Source: Chersky-840 sp963794615
GTDB lineage: Bacteria; Actinomycetota; Acidimicrobiia; Acidimicrobiales; UBA8190
Assembly: GCA_963794615.1 (NCBI GenBank)
Contig: CAWCEP010000005.1
Span: 1,196,506 to 1,260,505, forward strand
Reading direction: 5' to 3'
DNA: 64,000 bases
Part shown: piece by piece, positions 28,429 to 37,360 of the stretch
Numbering within the stretch: position 1 is the first letter of the stretch
Layout of the letters: every line of letters begins with the position of its first letter
The notes under the pieces: model-generated
What the model saw: the letters and a program-made list of their open reading frames with translations, nothing else
What the model was told of the DNA's origin: nothing
The model's database searches: none
Position numbers and translations under genes: made by a program

Positions 28429-29061
28429 TCATCGGCGGTCCCCGATCATCGACACGAACAACGCATGGACCCGCCGGTCGGGCGTGAGCTCGGGGTGAAA
28501 CGCGGCGACGAGCGCGTTTCCCTGGCGACACAACACCGGCACGACCCTGGCCTCGCCGACGAGGGGTTCGTCTCCCCCGATGGCGTGGCCCGACTGGACC
28601 AAGGTGGCGAGGACCTCGACGCCGGGCCCGCTCGCCTCGACCAGCGGTGCCCTGATGAACACGGCGCGCAGGGGGGCACCGGGGAGCACCGGGACGTCGA
28701 GGTCACACTCGAACGACTCGAGCTGGCGTCCGAACCCATTGCGCCGCACCGTGATGTCGATGGTGCCGTAGTAGCGCTGGTCGGCTCGCCCGTCGACGGC
28801 GCCGGTCCCGAGCAGGATCATCCCTGCGCAGGTCCCCAGGACGGGAAGCCCGGCGGCGAGCTCCTTGCCGAGAGGGTCGGCCAATCCCGAGGAGTCGAGC
28901 AGCATCGACATCGTCGTGGACTCGCCCCCGGGGAGGATGATGCCGTCGAGCCCGGCGAGGTCGTCGGGCCGGCGTACCTTCCGGGGCGATGCCCCGATCT
29001 CGGTCAGCGCAGCGCTGTGCTCAGCGACGTCGCCCTGGAGTGCGAGGACGCCGATGTCCAC
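28429..29061 (-). CDS. pdxT: Pyridoxal 5'-phosphate synthase glutaminase subunit PdxT
   Basis: Glutaminase that feeds ammonia to PdxS for direct synthesis of pyridoxal phosphate. About 210 residues: DIGVLALQGDVAEH at the N-terminus, GIILPGGESTTMSMLL, the nucleophile cysteine in PVLGTCAGMILLG and the catalytic His/Glu in AAFHPELTPD. GTG 29061 is chosen because it begins immediately before the conserved first strand; the ORF continues upstream only as a shadow of pdxS. It is separated from pdxS by 35 bases and is surely co-transcribed with it. Confidence 0.94.
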   Translation of the reverse strand: MDIGVLALQGDVAEHSAALTEIGASPRKVRRPDDLAGLDGIILPGGESTTMSMLLDSSGLADPLGKELAAGLPVLGTCAGMILLGTGAVDGRADQRYYGTIDITVRRNGFGRQLESFECDLDVPVLPGAPLRAVFIRAPLVEASGPGVEVLATLVQSGHAIGGDEPLVGEARVVPVLCRQGNALVAAFHPELTPDRRVHALFVSMIGDRR

Positions 29062-29096
29062 GTGGAGGCACCTCGGCGGCGCGGGGGGACATCGGC

Positions 29097-30050
29097 CTAC
29101 CAGCCTCGGTCGGCCATGCGCTGGTCGAGCCCGGCCACCTCGAGCCCGGGCATCGAGGCACCCAGACCACGACTCACCTTGGCGACGATCTGGGCATCGT
29201 CGAAATGCGTGGTGGCCTCCACGATGGCGCGGGCCCGGCGCGCCGGGTCCTCGCTCTTGAAGATCCCCGATCCGACGAAGACCGCTTGCGCCCCGAGCTG
29301 CATCACGAGTGCGGCGTCGGCCGGGGTGGCGATGCCACCGGCACAGAACAGGGGCACGGGCAGGCGTCCGGTGTCGGCCACCTCCTCCACGAGATCGATC
29401 GGGGCGCTGAGGCGCTTGGCCCAGGCGTAGCGCTCGGCCCCATCGGCCTGGGTGAGGGCGCCGATGTCGCCGAGGATGGACCGAAGGTGGCGCACGGCCT
29501 CGACGATGTTGCCCGTACCCGCTTCGCCCTTGGAGCGGATCAGCGCCGCCCCTTCGGAGATGCGGCGCAGTGCCTCCCCGAGGTTGGTGGCGCCACAGAC
29601 GAAGGGAACCCGAAAGGCGCGCTTGTCGATGTGGTGGGCCTCGTCGGCGGGTGTGAGCACCTCGCTCTCGTCGATGTAGTCGACGTCGAGGGCCTCGAGG
29701 ATCTGGGCCTCGGCGAAGTGGCCGATGCGGGCCTTGGCCATGACCGGGATGGTGACGGCGCGCTGGATGGCTTCGATCAGGGCCGGATCGCTCATGCGGG
29801 CCACGCCGCCCTGGGCGCGGATGTCGGACGGGACGCGCTCGAGCGCCATGACCGAGACGGCGCCGGCGTCCTCGGCGATCCGAGCGTGCTCGGCGGTGAC
29901 CACGTCCATGATCACGCCCCCGCGCAGCATGTCGGCCAGGCCGCGCTTGACCGTGAACGTCCCGGTCTGCCGGTTCCCGGTCGGAACCTCGGCCCCGACG
30001 GGCTCTGGCGTCCGTGTCGATGTGGGCTGTGCCGTGGGGGCGTCCTCCAT
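29097..30050 (-). CDS. pdxS: Pyridoxal 5'-phosphate synthase lyase subunit PdxS
   Basis: TIM-barrel subunit that builds pyridoxal phosphate from ribose 5-phosphate, glyceraldehyde 3-phosphate and ammonia. After a 30-residue variable N-terminus come VKRGLADMLRGGVIMDVV, VMALERVPSDIRAQGGVARM, VMAKARIGHFAEAQILEAL, YIDESEVLTPADEAHHIDK and ALIRSKGEAGTGNIVEAVRH, all near-invariant in the family. The lysines of VKRG and RSKGEAGTG-type segments form substrate imines. ATG 30050 has TAGACT 6 bases upstream, a leaderless arrangement. Confidence 0.96.
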   Translation of the reverse strand: MEDAPTAQPTSTRTPEPVGAEVPTGNRQTGTFTVKRGLADMLRGGVIMDVVTAEHARIAEDAGAVSVMALERVPSDIRAQGGVARMSDPALIEAIQRAVTIPVMAKARIGHFAEAQILEALDVDYIDESEVLTPADEAHHIDKRAFRVPFVCGATNLGEALRRISEGAALIRSKGEAGTGNIVEAVRHLRSILGDIGALTQADGAERYAWAKRLSAPIDLVEEVADTGRLPVPLFCAGGIATPADAALVMQLGAQAVFVGSGIFKSEDPARRARAIVEATTHFDDAQIVAKVSRGLGASMPGLEVAGLDQRMADRGW

Positions 30051-30056
30051 GGTGCC

Positions 30057-30062
30057 AGTCTA
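30057..30062 (-). promoter_or_regulatory. Candidate -10 element, leaderless pdxS
   Basis: TAGACT on the minus strand ends 6 bases before the pdxS ATG; it would drive pdxST. Confidence 0.45.
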
Positions 30063-30112
30063 CCCCCGAGCTTCGCCGGCCCCACCGGGGCACGGGGCCT
30101 ACCGGCCCGTGC

Positions 30113-31377
30113 TCACCACTCGGCCAGCGAGGAGACTCGCAGGGCGGGCGCGTCGAGTTCGTCGACCACGTCCCACCGCATCACGTCGCCACCCGGGGTC
30201 TCGGGGAGCGCGACCGTCCACAGCCAACGCGTCGTGCGCGCCACGCCGCGTCGGGTGAGCGACGAGGGGGACGCGGCGGGGGCCCTTCGGCCATGATCAC
30301 CAGGGCGTCGTGGAGCCCGGGCGGAAAGCGGGTCACAGCCACGGCGAGGCGGTCGGTACGGAATTCGCGACCTCGGCCGGCCAGCGTGTGCACGAGCCCC
30401 GACACCGGGAAGAACGTCGCCAGCGGGAGCGCGATGGCGGCTGCCATCGTGGCCGGAGCGATATCGGCGCGCTTCACGTGCACGAGCTCGTGCGCCAGCA
30501 CTCCCTCGAGGCACACCGGGTCGAGCGATTGCAGCAACCCCGACGTCAGCACCAGCACGGCGGCCCCACTCTTGCGGCCCAGGGCCAGCGCCTGGCGGGT
30601 CCATTCGTCGATGACGACGATGTCGGGGGGGTCGACGCCCATGGTGGCGCACAGACCGTCGACCAGGTTCTCGGCCCGAGCCAGCTCCACCTCCCCGCCG
30701 GGACGCGCCCCCAGGGCGCGCAGCACGAAGCGCGTCGCGCCCCGCCACACCATCAACCACACCAGGAGCCCGATGCCCACGCCGAGGATGAGACCGAGGA
30801 TGTCGAGACCGATGGCGACGCCCACCACGGCGACCACCACCAACACCGCCACGCCCGGCACCGCCGAGATGAGCAACGCCCGGCGGCGGTTGTGATGGAA
30901 CTCGCCGCTGTCGCCTCTCGTCCCGGGAGGAACGGGCACCGGTACGGGCTCGGTGTCCACCGCGGCGGCGAGCGCTGTCTCTCGCACCCGATGGCGCGAA
31001 CCCGATCCCGGGGGACGCGCCCCGGAACGGTTCGCGCCCCGGTCCGTCGGTCCCGAGCGGGGTGCTCCCCCGCCACTGCCTCCCCCGCCACTGGCTCCGC
31101 CGCGACCCTGGGGGGCACCGCGTCCACCCGAGCCTGCGCTTCGCCCCGATCCTCCTCGTCGTCGACCGCCCGAGCCGCCTCCACCGCCCGACCGGTTGCC
31201 CCCCGAGCCGGCCGACGGGTTGGCCCCGGTGCGGCCCCCGCCCGTGCTTCGACCCGTGCCCGGGGCACCACCGGCGTTGCGCCCGCCCCCCGTGCCCGGG
31301 GAACCCTGGGAAGGTCGGCGGGAGCGCGAGCGTCGCCGGCCCGATGACGAGCCCGGCGATGGAGGGGTACCGGCCAT
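30113..31377 (-). CDS. M48-family (HtpX-like) membrane metalloprotease with Gly/Ser/Arg-rich N-terminus (one frameshift)
   Basis: Zinc metalloprotease of about 421 residues after frame repair. Residues 1-125 are low-complexity Gly, Ser, Arg and Pro. Two membrane segments follow (LLISAVPGVAVLVVVAVVGVAIG in pieces and LGLILGVGIGLLVWLMVW). The catalytic domain has VVIDEWTRQALALG, LVLTSGLLQSLDP and the zinc site HELVHVKRAD (HExxH). Near 30277-30286 a base seems to be missing in a GGGCCCCC run. The conserved frame then switches to one ending SLAEW* at 30113. HtpX proteins degrade damaged membrane proteins. The start is ATG 31377, in the pimA-pdxS interval. Confidence 0.8.
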
Positions 31378-31402
31378 CGTCCCCGAAGTGTACGGCCCGG
31401 GC

Positions 31403-32518
31403 TCAGGGCGACGAGCGGCTCCCGGCCACGACCCGCTCGTAGACACCGAGGTAGCGCTGGGCCACCCGCGGCATCGACCACTGCGAGGCGTGGGTGAAGG
31501 CGGCGTCGAGTGCGGCCGGGGCGCACCACCCCGTGCCCTGCGCGGCGTCGCCCGCCACGGTCTCGAGGGCGCGCGCCAGGGCGGCCACGTCGCCGGGCGC
31601 CACGAGCAGGCCGTGCCCCGCCACCACCGCTTCGTACCCGGGGAGATCGCTCGCCACCACTGCCGCTCGAGCCGCCATCGCCTCGAGCAGGACCACGCCG
31701 AAGGACTCGCCTCGCAGCGCGGGCGCACACAGCGCGTGGGCCCCGGCGAGGCGCGACGCCAACTCGTCGTCGGAGAGCCGGCCCAGCCACTCGAGCCGGT
31801 CGCCACCGGGATGCCGACGGCGCAACTTCTCGGTATCGGGGCCCTCCCCCGCCACCCACACGGTCATGGTGCCGGCCTCGAGTCGCGACGCCGCCTCGAG
31901 CAGCACGCCCAGTCCCTTGCGCTCCTCGTGGCGCCCGACGAAGAGCACCGTCGGCCCCGTGGTCGGGGACGGGCTCGCCGTCGAGAAGCGCTCGAGGTCG
32001 ATGCCGTTGCCGATGATCTCGTAGGTGCCCCCGAGCGCGTCCTGGGCCGTGGCGCGCGCCTCGGACGACACGGCACAGCGCGCCGCCAACCGACCCGCCA
32101 GGGCGCGCGCCACGGGACCGAGCACCCGGTAGGCCACGCTGCTCCCGGCCCGGTGGAACGTCCCCACCTTGGGCAGGCCGCACGCCACCAGGCACGCGTA
32201 GGCGGGGCCGGGCGCCAGCGGCTCGTGGAGGTGCAGGACGTCGAAGCCGCCGTCTCGCACGGCGCGCACGGCGCGCACGGCCGCCCCCGGGCCCAACGCC
32301 ACCGGGGCCACCGACCCGTTGGCGGGCAGCCCCGTGGAGCGACCCAGACCGACGAGCGCGCCCGGGGCCAGGCCGGGAACGGGACGGTCGTCGTCGACAG
32401 GGCCAAGCACCACGGCGTCGTGACCGGCGGCGGCGAGCGCGGCGGCGAGACCGATCACCTGGCCCTGGACACCACCGGGCCGGCTCAGGCTGTACGGGCA
32501 CAGCAGGGCCACGCGCAC
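31403..32518 (-). CDS. pimA: GT4 glycosyltransferase, PimA-like phosphatidylinositol mannosyltransferase
   Basis: A 371-residue GT-B enzyme. N-terminal VALLCPYSLSRPGGVQGQV is the typical acceptor-domain start of PimA (GGVQ motif). The C-terminal donor domain has TVLFVGRHEERKGLGVLLEA and the GT4 ExxxxxxxE motif in RGESFGVVLLEAMAA. PimA adds the first mannose to phosphatidylinositol at the inner membrane face. The substrate is inferred mainly from position: pgsA, acyltransferase and this gene are adjacent, as pgsA1-Rv2611c-pimA are in M. tuberculosis. The gene symbol is therefore a context-based call. A different sugar or lipid acceptor remains possible in this class. Confidence 0.82.
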   Translation of the reverse strand: MRVALLCPYSLSRPGGVQGQVIGLAAALAAAGHDAVVLGPVDDDRPVPGLAPGALVGLGRSTGLPANGSVAPVALGPGAAVRAVRAVRDGGFDVLHLHEPLAPGPAYACLVACGLPKVGTFHRAGSSVAYRVLGPVARALAGRLAARCAVSSEARATAQDALGGTYEIIGNGIDLERFSTASPSPTTGPTVLFVGRHEERKGLGVLLEAASRLEAGTMTVWVAGEGPDTEKLRRRHPGGDRLEWLGRLSDDELASRLAGAHALCAPALRGESFGVVLLEAMAARAAVVASDLPGYEAVVAGHGLLVAPGDVAALARALETVAGDAAQGTGWCAPAALDAAFTHASQWSMPRVAQRYLGVYERVVAGSRSSP

Positions 32519-32533
32519 CGAAACGTCCTCGCC

Positions 32534-33512
32534 TCAGTCCGAGGAGCCCGGCCCGGTGTCACTCGGCCAGTTGGGCTGGAAGAGGTGCCATTGCTGCGGG
32601 GCGCGACGGATGAGGAGCTCGAGGTCGTTGGCGACGAGCTGCGTGACGCGGGCCACGTCCTGGCGCAGCCCTCCGGTGCGGGTGGCGGCCACCGGGGGCA
32701 TGATCACCGCCGTGTGCCCGATGCCGGGACCGCTGTAGACCGCGGTAGGGAGCAAGACCGCCCCAGTGCGCAGGGCGAGCATGGCGGGACCGGCCGGGAT
32801 GGTGGTGTGCTCGCCGAAGAACTCGACGTCGATGCCGTTGCCGGCGATGTCTCGGTCGCACAGCAGCCCGACGAGCTTCCCCGCCCGCAAGGTGCGCAAC
32901 AACACGCGACTGGCGTCGGCGCCGAGGGGCACGATGGTGAGGCCCATCGCCTCGCGCTGGGCCACGAACCAGTCGTACATCGCCGGCGGCTTGAGCGGCT
33001 CGGCCACGCTCGTCATGGGGTAGCCCTGCTGCGCCAGCCAGGCGCCACCCCACTCCCAGCTCCCGATGTGGGGAAGCGCCATGATCACGCCGTTGCCGGC
33101 CTCCATGCCCGACACGAGGTGCTCCCACCCGCTCTCGACCACGAACCGGTCCGTGATGACGGCGGGAGGGATGGCGGGCAGGCGCGCCCCCTCGAACCAG
33201 TAGCGCGGCATAGTTGAGAAAGGCGCGCCGCGTGGCGGCCCGCACCTCGGCGTCGGTCAACCCGGGGCCGAGCACGCGCCGGAGATGTCGCCCGTACATG
33301 GCCCCGGCGTCGCCGGAGAAGTTCGACAACACCATCGCCACCATCGAGGCCGCCGCCGCGGCGACGTGTTCGGGAAGCTTCTGCATCGCCGTCCCGAGGG
33401 AGCGATACGTCAGATACGAGACCCAGGCACCGACGCCGCCGTCGTCGTCCCCATCGCCGCCGCCATCGCCAGGGTCACCGACCCCGTCGGTGCGTTCGGA
33501 CGCGTCGGGCAC
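32534..33512 (-). CDS. PatA-like phosphatidylinositol mannoside acyltransferase (one frameshift)
   Basis: Member of the lysophospholipid/lipid A acyltransferase superfamily. The N-terminal frame runs from ATG 33512 (VSYLTYRSLGTAMQKLPE) to FLNYA. One extra base near 33203-33210 then shifts the frame, and the protein continues RYWFEGARLPAIPP to SDTGPGSSD. The second part contains the acyltransferase motif in LPHIGSWEWGG (H, four residues, acid) and FEPxxxxAG-like EFFGEHTTIPAGPAML. Repaired length is about 325. Context between pgsA and the mannosyltransferase suggests it acylates phosphatidylinositol mannosides. The N-terminal 30 residues are Gly/Asp-rich. Confidence 0.82.
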
Positions 33513-33553
33513 CGTGCGGACCGCGTGACCGGGTCAGACGGGGGAGGCGGGGC

Positions 33554-34453
33554 TCAGAAGCCGCGCGACGACGGCCGGCGGGTGTTGCGCGCCGTGGGTC
33601 GGGCCTCGCGACGGGCACGCCAGATACGACCCGAACGACTCGAGGGCACACCGGCGCGTCGCGCCCGCCACCGACCCGACGGCTGGGCGGCACGGCGCGG
33701 GACCGCCGCGTGCGCCCCCAGGGCGTCGCGATGGGCACGGGCTTCACGCCAGGTCCGCCAGCGCGAGTCCACCCGTCCCTCTCGCCAACGAGCCAGGGCC
33801 CGGCGGGTGACGTCCATGTCGGCCTCGGCCAGCACAGCCCGCGTCGAGGCCAGGGGAGGTGGCCCCTCGGCCTCCTTCCACACGTTCACGAACCGCCCCA
33901 GGGCCGTGGCACACAGGAGCCCGAAGAACACCCACAACGCGGGGACGAAGGCGGCGACAGAAACGGCGCCGGCGATGAAGCACAGCCCGAGCAAGATGAA
34001 CCGCTCGGCGCGTTCCATGAGCCCACCCTTGGCCGACAAGCCGAGCAGCTCGGCCTTGGCCCGCTGATAGGAGATGAGCGACGTCACCGCCAGGATGGCG
34101 AAGGGCAACAGGACCATCTCGCCGTGATGGCGCCCGGCCAGGTACCAGGCCACACCCCCGAAGAGAAAGGCGTCGGAGATCCGGTCGGCCACCGAGTCGA
34201 AGAAGGCGCCGCGCACCGAGGCCCGTCCCGAGGCCTTGGCCACCGGCCCGTCGAAGAGATCGGGCAGGCCGGTGGGAAAGAGGAGGAGGATCCCCAACAC
34301 CAGGTGGCCCGAACCCACGGCGACGGCGGTGACCACGGACATGACCAGGCCGAAGATGGTGAGGACGTCGGCGGTGATCCCCACACGCACGAAGACCGTG
34401 CCGACAGGCTTGGTCGTGCGGTCCACCGCGTGGCGCCAACGACCATCGAACAT
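33554..34453 (-). CDS. pgsA: CDP-alcohol phosphatidyltransferase, PgsA-like
   Basis: Integral membrane enzyme that replaces CMP of CDP-diacylglycerol with an alcohol; in this actinobacterial position it is usually phosphatidylinositol (phosphate) synthase. Several membrane segments are visible (IFGLVMSVVTAVAVG, LVLGILLLFPTGLP). The active-site motif is DLFDGPVAK followed by GAFFDSVADR, preserving all four Asp residues but with Lys in place of the usual Arg after Ala. The C-terminal 100 residues are basic, Arg/Trp-rich and not part of the fold. ATG 34453 is preceded by a good GGAGGA site. Confidence 0.85.
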   Translation of the reverse strand: MFDGRWRHAVDRTTKPVGTVFVRVGITADVLTIFGLVMSVVTAVAVGSGHLVLGILLLFPTGLPDLFDGPVAKASGRASVRGAFFDSVADRISDAFLFGGVAWYLAGRHHGEMVLLPFAILAVTSLISYQRAKAELLGLSAKGGLMERAERFILLGLCFIAGAVSVAAFVPALWVFFGLLCATALGRFVNVWKEAEGPPPLASTRAVLAEADMDVTRRALARWREGRVDSRWRTWREARAHRDALGAHAAVPRRAAQPSGRWRARRAGVPSSRSGRIWRARREARPTARNTRRPSSRGF

Positions 34454-34483
34454 GCGTGAGTTCCTCCGGGGGGTTCCGCCCCA

Positions 34484-34489
34484 ATCCTA
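34484..34489 (-). promoter_or_regulatory. Candidate -10 element for the pgsA operon
   Basis: TAGGAT on the minus strand, about 30 bases before the pgsA ATG; a GGAGGA ribosome site lies between. It is the likely promoter for pgsA, the acyltransferase and the mannosyltransferase. Confidence 0.35.
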
Positions 34490-34673
34490 CCATCGGCTCT
34501 TCGAGGCTCCTTCGATAGCCCCATCGCCGTCCCGTACTCGAGACGTCCTGGCCGAGAAGCACGGCGGGGCCCTGTCGGCCGCCCTCGCCGGCCCTGGCGA
34601 CGGCAGGTGGGCTGACCTCGGCCCGGGAGTCGAGGAGACGGAAATCGCCCGGGCTCAGTGCAGCTGTCACCGG

Positions 34674-34679
34674 TAGGCT
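34674..34679 (+). promoter_or_regulatory. Candidate -10 element for the EF-G-like gene
   Basis: TAGGCT in the 290-base divergent interval (34454-34743), 64 bases before GTG 34744. A direct repeat of cggtcgcacg lies just downstream (34691-34711). Nothing else was recognised in this interval. Confidence 0.3.
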
Positions 34680-34743
34680 GCCACCCACAGCGGTCGCACG
34701 CGGTCGCACGCCGGAAGGATCTCGAGGGAGGGAGGTGCGCGGG

Positions 34744-36810
34744 GTGCCGAGTTACCCGCCGTCCCGTATCCGCAACGTTGCCCTGGTCGGACACAACGGC
34801 TCGGGCAAGACCACGTTGGCCGAGTCGCTGCTCTTCGCCACCGGTGCCGTCACCCGCCAGGGGAAGGTCGACGACGGCTCCACGGTGTCCGACTTCGAGC
34901 CCGAGGAGATCAAGCGCCACATGTCGCTCTCGCTCGCCATGGCCCCGTGCGTGCTCGACGACATCAAGCTCAACATCATCGACACGCCGGGGTATGCGGA
35001 CTTCTTCGGCGAGGTGCGCGATGCACTGTCGGTCGTCGACCTGGCCGTTGTCGTCGTGAGCGCAGTGGAAGGTATCGAGGCGCAGACCGAAGCGGCCTGG
35101 AACCTCGCCGCCGAGCTGGGCGTGCCTCGACTCGTGTTCATCAACAAGCTCGACCGCGAGCGCGCCAGCTTCGACCGCACCCTCGGCGCGCTCCAGGAGC
35201 GCTTCGGCGCGGGGATCGCCCCCCTGGAGCTCCCCGTGGGCGAGGAGGCGGGCTTCCGGGGTATCGCCGACCTCCTCACCGACACGGCCATCATCTACGA
35301 GGGCCGCACCCCCCAATCCGGTCCCATCCCCGACGACCTCGCCGCCGTCGAGCACGAGGTGCGAGAGCAATTGGTCGAAGGCATCGTGGTCGGCGACGAC
35401 GCCCTCATGGAGCGGTACCTCGAGGGAGAGGCGTTGTCGGGAGCCGAGCTCGAGGCCACCCTGGCCAGCGGTGTCGCCCAGGGCCTCGTGTTCCCGGTGG
35501 TGTGCGGCTCGGCCGTGACCGGTGTGGGCATCGACCGTCTCGCCACCCTGCTGGCCGAGATCGCTCCCAGTCCCGACTTGCGCCCTCCGGTGGAGGTCCG
35601 CGCCGGAGACTCGATCACCGAGGTGGCCTGCGATCCCGCCGGCGCGCCGCTGGCCCAGGTGTTCAAGACCATCTCCGATCCCTACGTCGGCAAGATCTCG
35701 CTCCTGCGCGTGTTGTCGGGCACGATCCGGCCCGACACCGTCCTCACCGATCCGCGCACCCACGCCGATCAGCGCCTCCACGTGCTGCAGCTGCTGCGGG
35801 GCAAGGAGGCCCAGCCCGTCTCCGAAGCCCAGGCGGGCGACATCGTGGCCGTGCCCAAGCTGTCCGACACCGCCACCGGTGACACGCTCGCCCCCAAGGG
35901 AACCCCGGTGGTCGTGCCCGCCGCGCCGGCCGAGCCCGTCGTCCTGTCGGTGGCCATCCGCCCCAAGTCAAAGGGCGACGAGGACAAGCTCATGACCGGA
36001 CTGCACCGTCTCCAGGAAGAGGACCGCGCCCTCGTCGTCGAGCGGGTCGACGAGACGCACCAGACCATCTTGCGGGGGACGGGCGAGACGCACCTGGCCG
36101 TCGCGGCCGAGCGCCTGGCCCGGAAGTTCGGCGTGGAGGTGGCCACCGAGGACGTGCTGGTGCCGTTCCGAGAGACCATCTCCCAACAGGCCGAGGCGGA
36201 AGGCAAGTACAAGAAGCAGACCGGGGGCCACGGCCAGTACGGCGTGGCCTCGATCCGCATCGAGCCCCTCGAGCGGGGCGAGGGATTCCACTTCGTCGAC
36301 CAGGTCGTCGGCGGCGCCATTCCCAAGCAGTACATCCCGGCCGTGGAGAAGGGCGTCCTCGAGGCCATGAGCCAGGGCGGGGTGCACGGGTACCCGGTCG
36401 TCGACGTGCAAGTGTCTTGCTACGACGGCAAGTACCACTCCGTCGACTCGTCGGAGATGAGCTTCAAGATGGCGGGGGCGCTCGCCTTCCGTGAGGCCAT
36501 GGTGAAGGCGGGCCCGGTGGTGCTCGAGCCCATGTCTCGGCTCGAGGTCACCGTCCCCGCCACGATGCAGGGCGACGTCCTCGGCGACCTCAACTCCCGT
36601 CGGGGACGCGTCCAGGGCACCGACTCGCTCGACGGTGGCCTGCAGAAGATCTCGGCCCTCGTGCCCACCGCCGAGATCCAGCGCTACGCCGTGGACCTCC
36701 GATCCCTCACCGGGGGGAGAGGGCGCTTCCAGGCCACCTTCGACCACTACGACACGATGCCGCCGAACCTCGTGGAGCGCATGACCAAGGCGAAGGCCAA
36801 CGGCAGCTGA
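34744..36810 (+). CDS. Elongation factor G-like GTPase (FusA2 type)
   Basis: A 688-residue translational-GTPase homologue with all EF-G domains. The G domain contains P-loop GHNGSGKTTLAE, DTPGYADFFGEV and INKLD; domains II-V follow, including GETHLAVAAERL, KKQTGGHGQYG and the C-terminal MQGDVLGDLNSRRGRVQG. It differs from canonical EF-G: AHIDAGKTT is replaced by GHNGSGKTT, and the catalytic histidine of DTPGH is tyrosine. This matches the EF-G-like FusA2 group, whose role is unclear. GGAGGGAGG precedes GTG 34744; GTG 34735 would add three residues but sits on the ribosome site. It separates the HIT gene from pgsA, which are adjacent in relatives. Confidence 0.9.
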   Translation: MPSYPPSRIRNVALVGHNGSGKTTLAESLLFATGAVTRQGKVDDGSTVSDFEPEEIKRHMSLSLAMAPCVLDDIKLNIIDTPGYADFFGEVRDALSVVDLAVVVVSAVEGIEAQTEAAWNLAAELGVPRLVFINKLDRERASFDRTLGALQERFGAGIAPLELPVGEEAGFRGIADLLTDTAIIYEGRTPQSGPIPDDLAAVEHEVREQLVEGIVVGDDALMERYLEGEALSGAELEATLASGVAQGLVFPVVCGSAVTGVGIDRLATLLAEIAPSPDLRPPVEVRAGDSITEVACDPAGAPLAQVFKTISDPYVGKISLLRVLSGTIRPDTVLTDPRTHADQRLHVLQLLRGKEAQPVSEAQAGDIVAVPKLSDTATGDTLAPKGTPVVVPAAPAEPVVLSVAIRPKSKGDEDKLMTGLHRLQEEDRALVVERVDETHQTILRGTGETHLAVAAERLARKFGVEVATEDVLVPFRETISQQAEAEGKYKKQTGGHGQYGVASIRIEPLERGEGFHFVDQVVGGAIPKQYIPAVEKGVLEAMSQGGVHGYPVVDVQVSCYDGKYHSVDSSEMSFKMAGALAFREAMVKAGPVVLEPMSRLEVTVPATMQGDVLGDLNSRRGRVQGTDSLDGGLQKISALVPTAEIQRYAVDLRSLTGGRGRFQATFDHYDTMPPNLVERMTKAKANGS

Positions 36811-36813
36811 GAC

Positions 36814-36830
36814 GCCGATCTCAGGTCGGC
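36814..36830. terminator. Candidate hairpin between convergent genes
   Basis: GCCGA (36814-36818) pairs with TCGGC (36826-36830), with one inner G-C pair possible. It lies at the junction of the EF-G-like gene and the convergent HIT gene. There is no T tract. Confidence 0.3.
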
Positions 36831-37342
36831 GGCCAGGCCCCGTAGAGGCGTTGCCATCCCACCGCCAGTGTCTCGGGCATGACTCGCACGCCCGCCACCG
36901 CCGTCATGAAGTTGGTGTCCCCCGACCACCGGGGCAGCACGTGCATGTGGAGATGGGACGGAATGCCCGCCCCGGCGGCCCGGCCCAGGTTGGCGCCCAT
37001 GTTGATGCCGTCGGGGTCATAGGCGGTGGTGATGGCCGAGACCGCCAGCCTGGTCCCGACCCAGAGGTCCGCTGATTCCTCGGGGGTGAGCTCGTCGAGC
37101 TCGCCCACGTGGCGGACGGGCATGACCAGAAGGTGGCCGCTCGCGTAGGGATAGGCGTTGAGCACGGCGAAGCTGAGATCGCTGCGCCACACCACGAGGT
37201 TGTCCGCACTGGGCGGTCCCGAAGCGGCGATGCGACAGAAGACACACTCCCCGTACTGTTTGCGTCGGTCCGCCTCGGTGGTGGAGACGACATAGTCGTT
37301 GCGCCACCCCGCCCACAGTTGGTCGAGGCCCAACTCAGCCAT
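36821..37342 (-). CDS. HIT-family AP4A phosphorylase/hydrolase-like protein
   Basis: Histidine-triad nucleotide-binding protein of 173 residues. The triad is in SHLHMHVLPRWSGD (HxHxH). A CVFC pair near residue 33 and a conserved FAVLNAYPYASGHLLVMPVRHVGEL segment are typical of the actinobacterial AP4A phosphorylase subgroup, for example Rv2613c. It would split diadenosine tetraphosphate or related nucleotides. It sits 18 bases after thrS, the same order as in mycobacteria. Confidence 0.9.
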   Translation of the reverse strand: MAELGLDQLWAGWRNDYVVSTTEADRRKQYGECVFCRIAASGPPSADNLVVWRSDLSFAVLNAYPYASGHLLVMPVRHVGELDELTPEESADLWVGTRLAVSAITTAYDPDGINMGANLGRAAGAGIPSHLHMHVLPRWSGDTNFMTAVAGVRVMPETLAVGWQRLYGAWPPT

Positions 37343-37360
37343 GGGTCTCAGTCATGGGGC

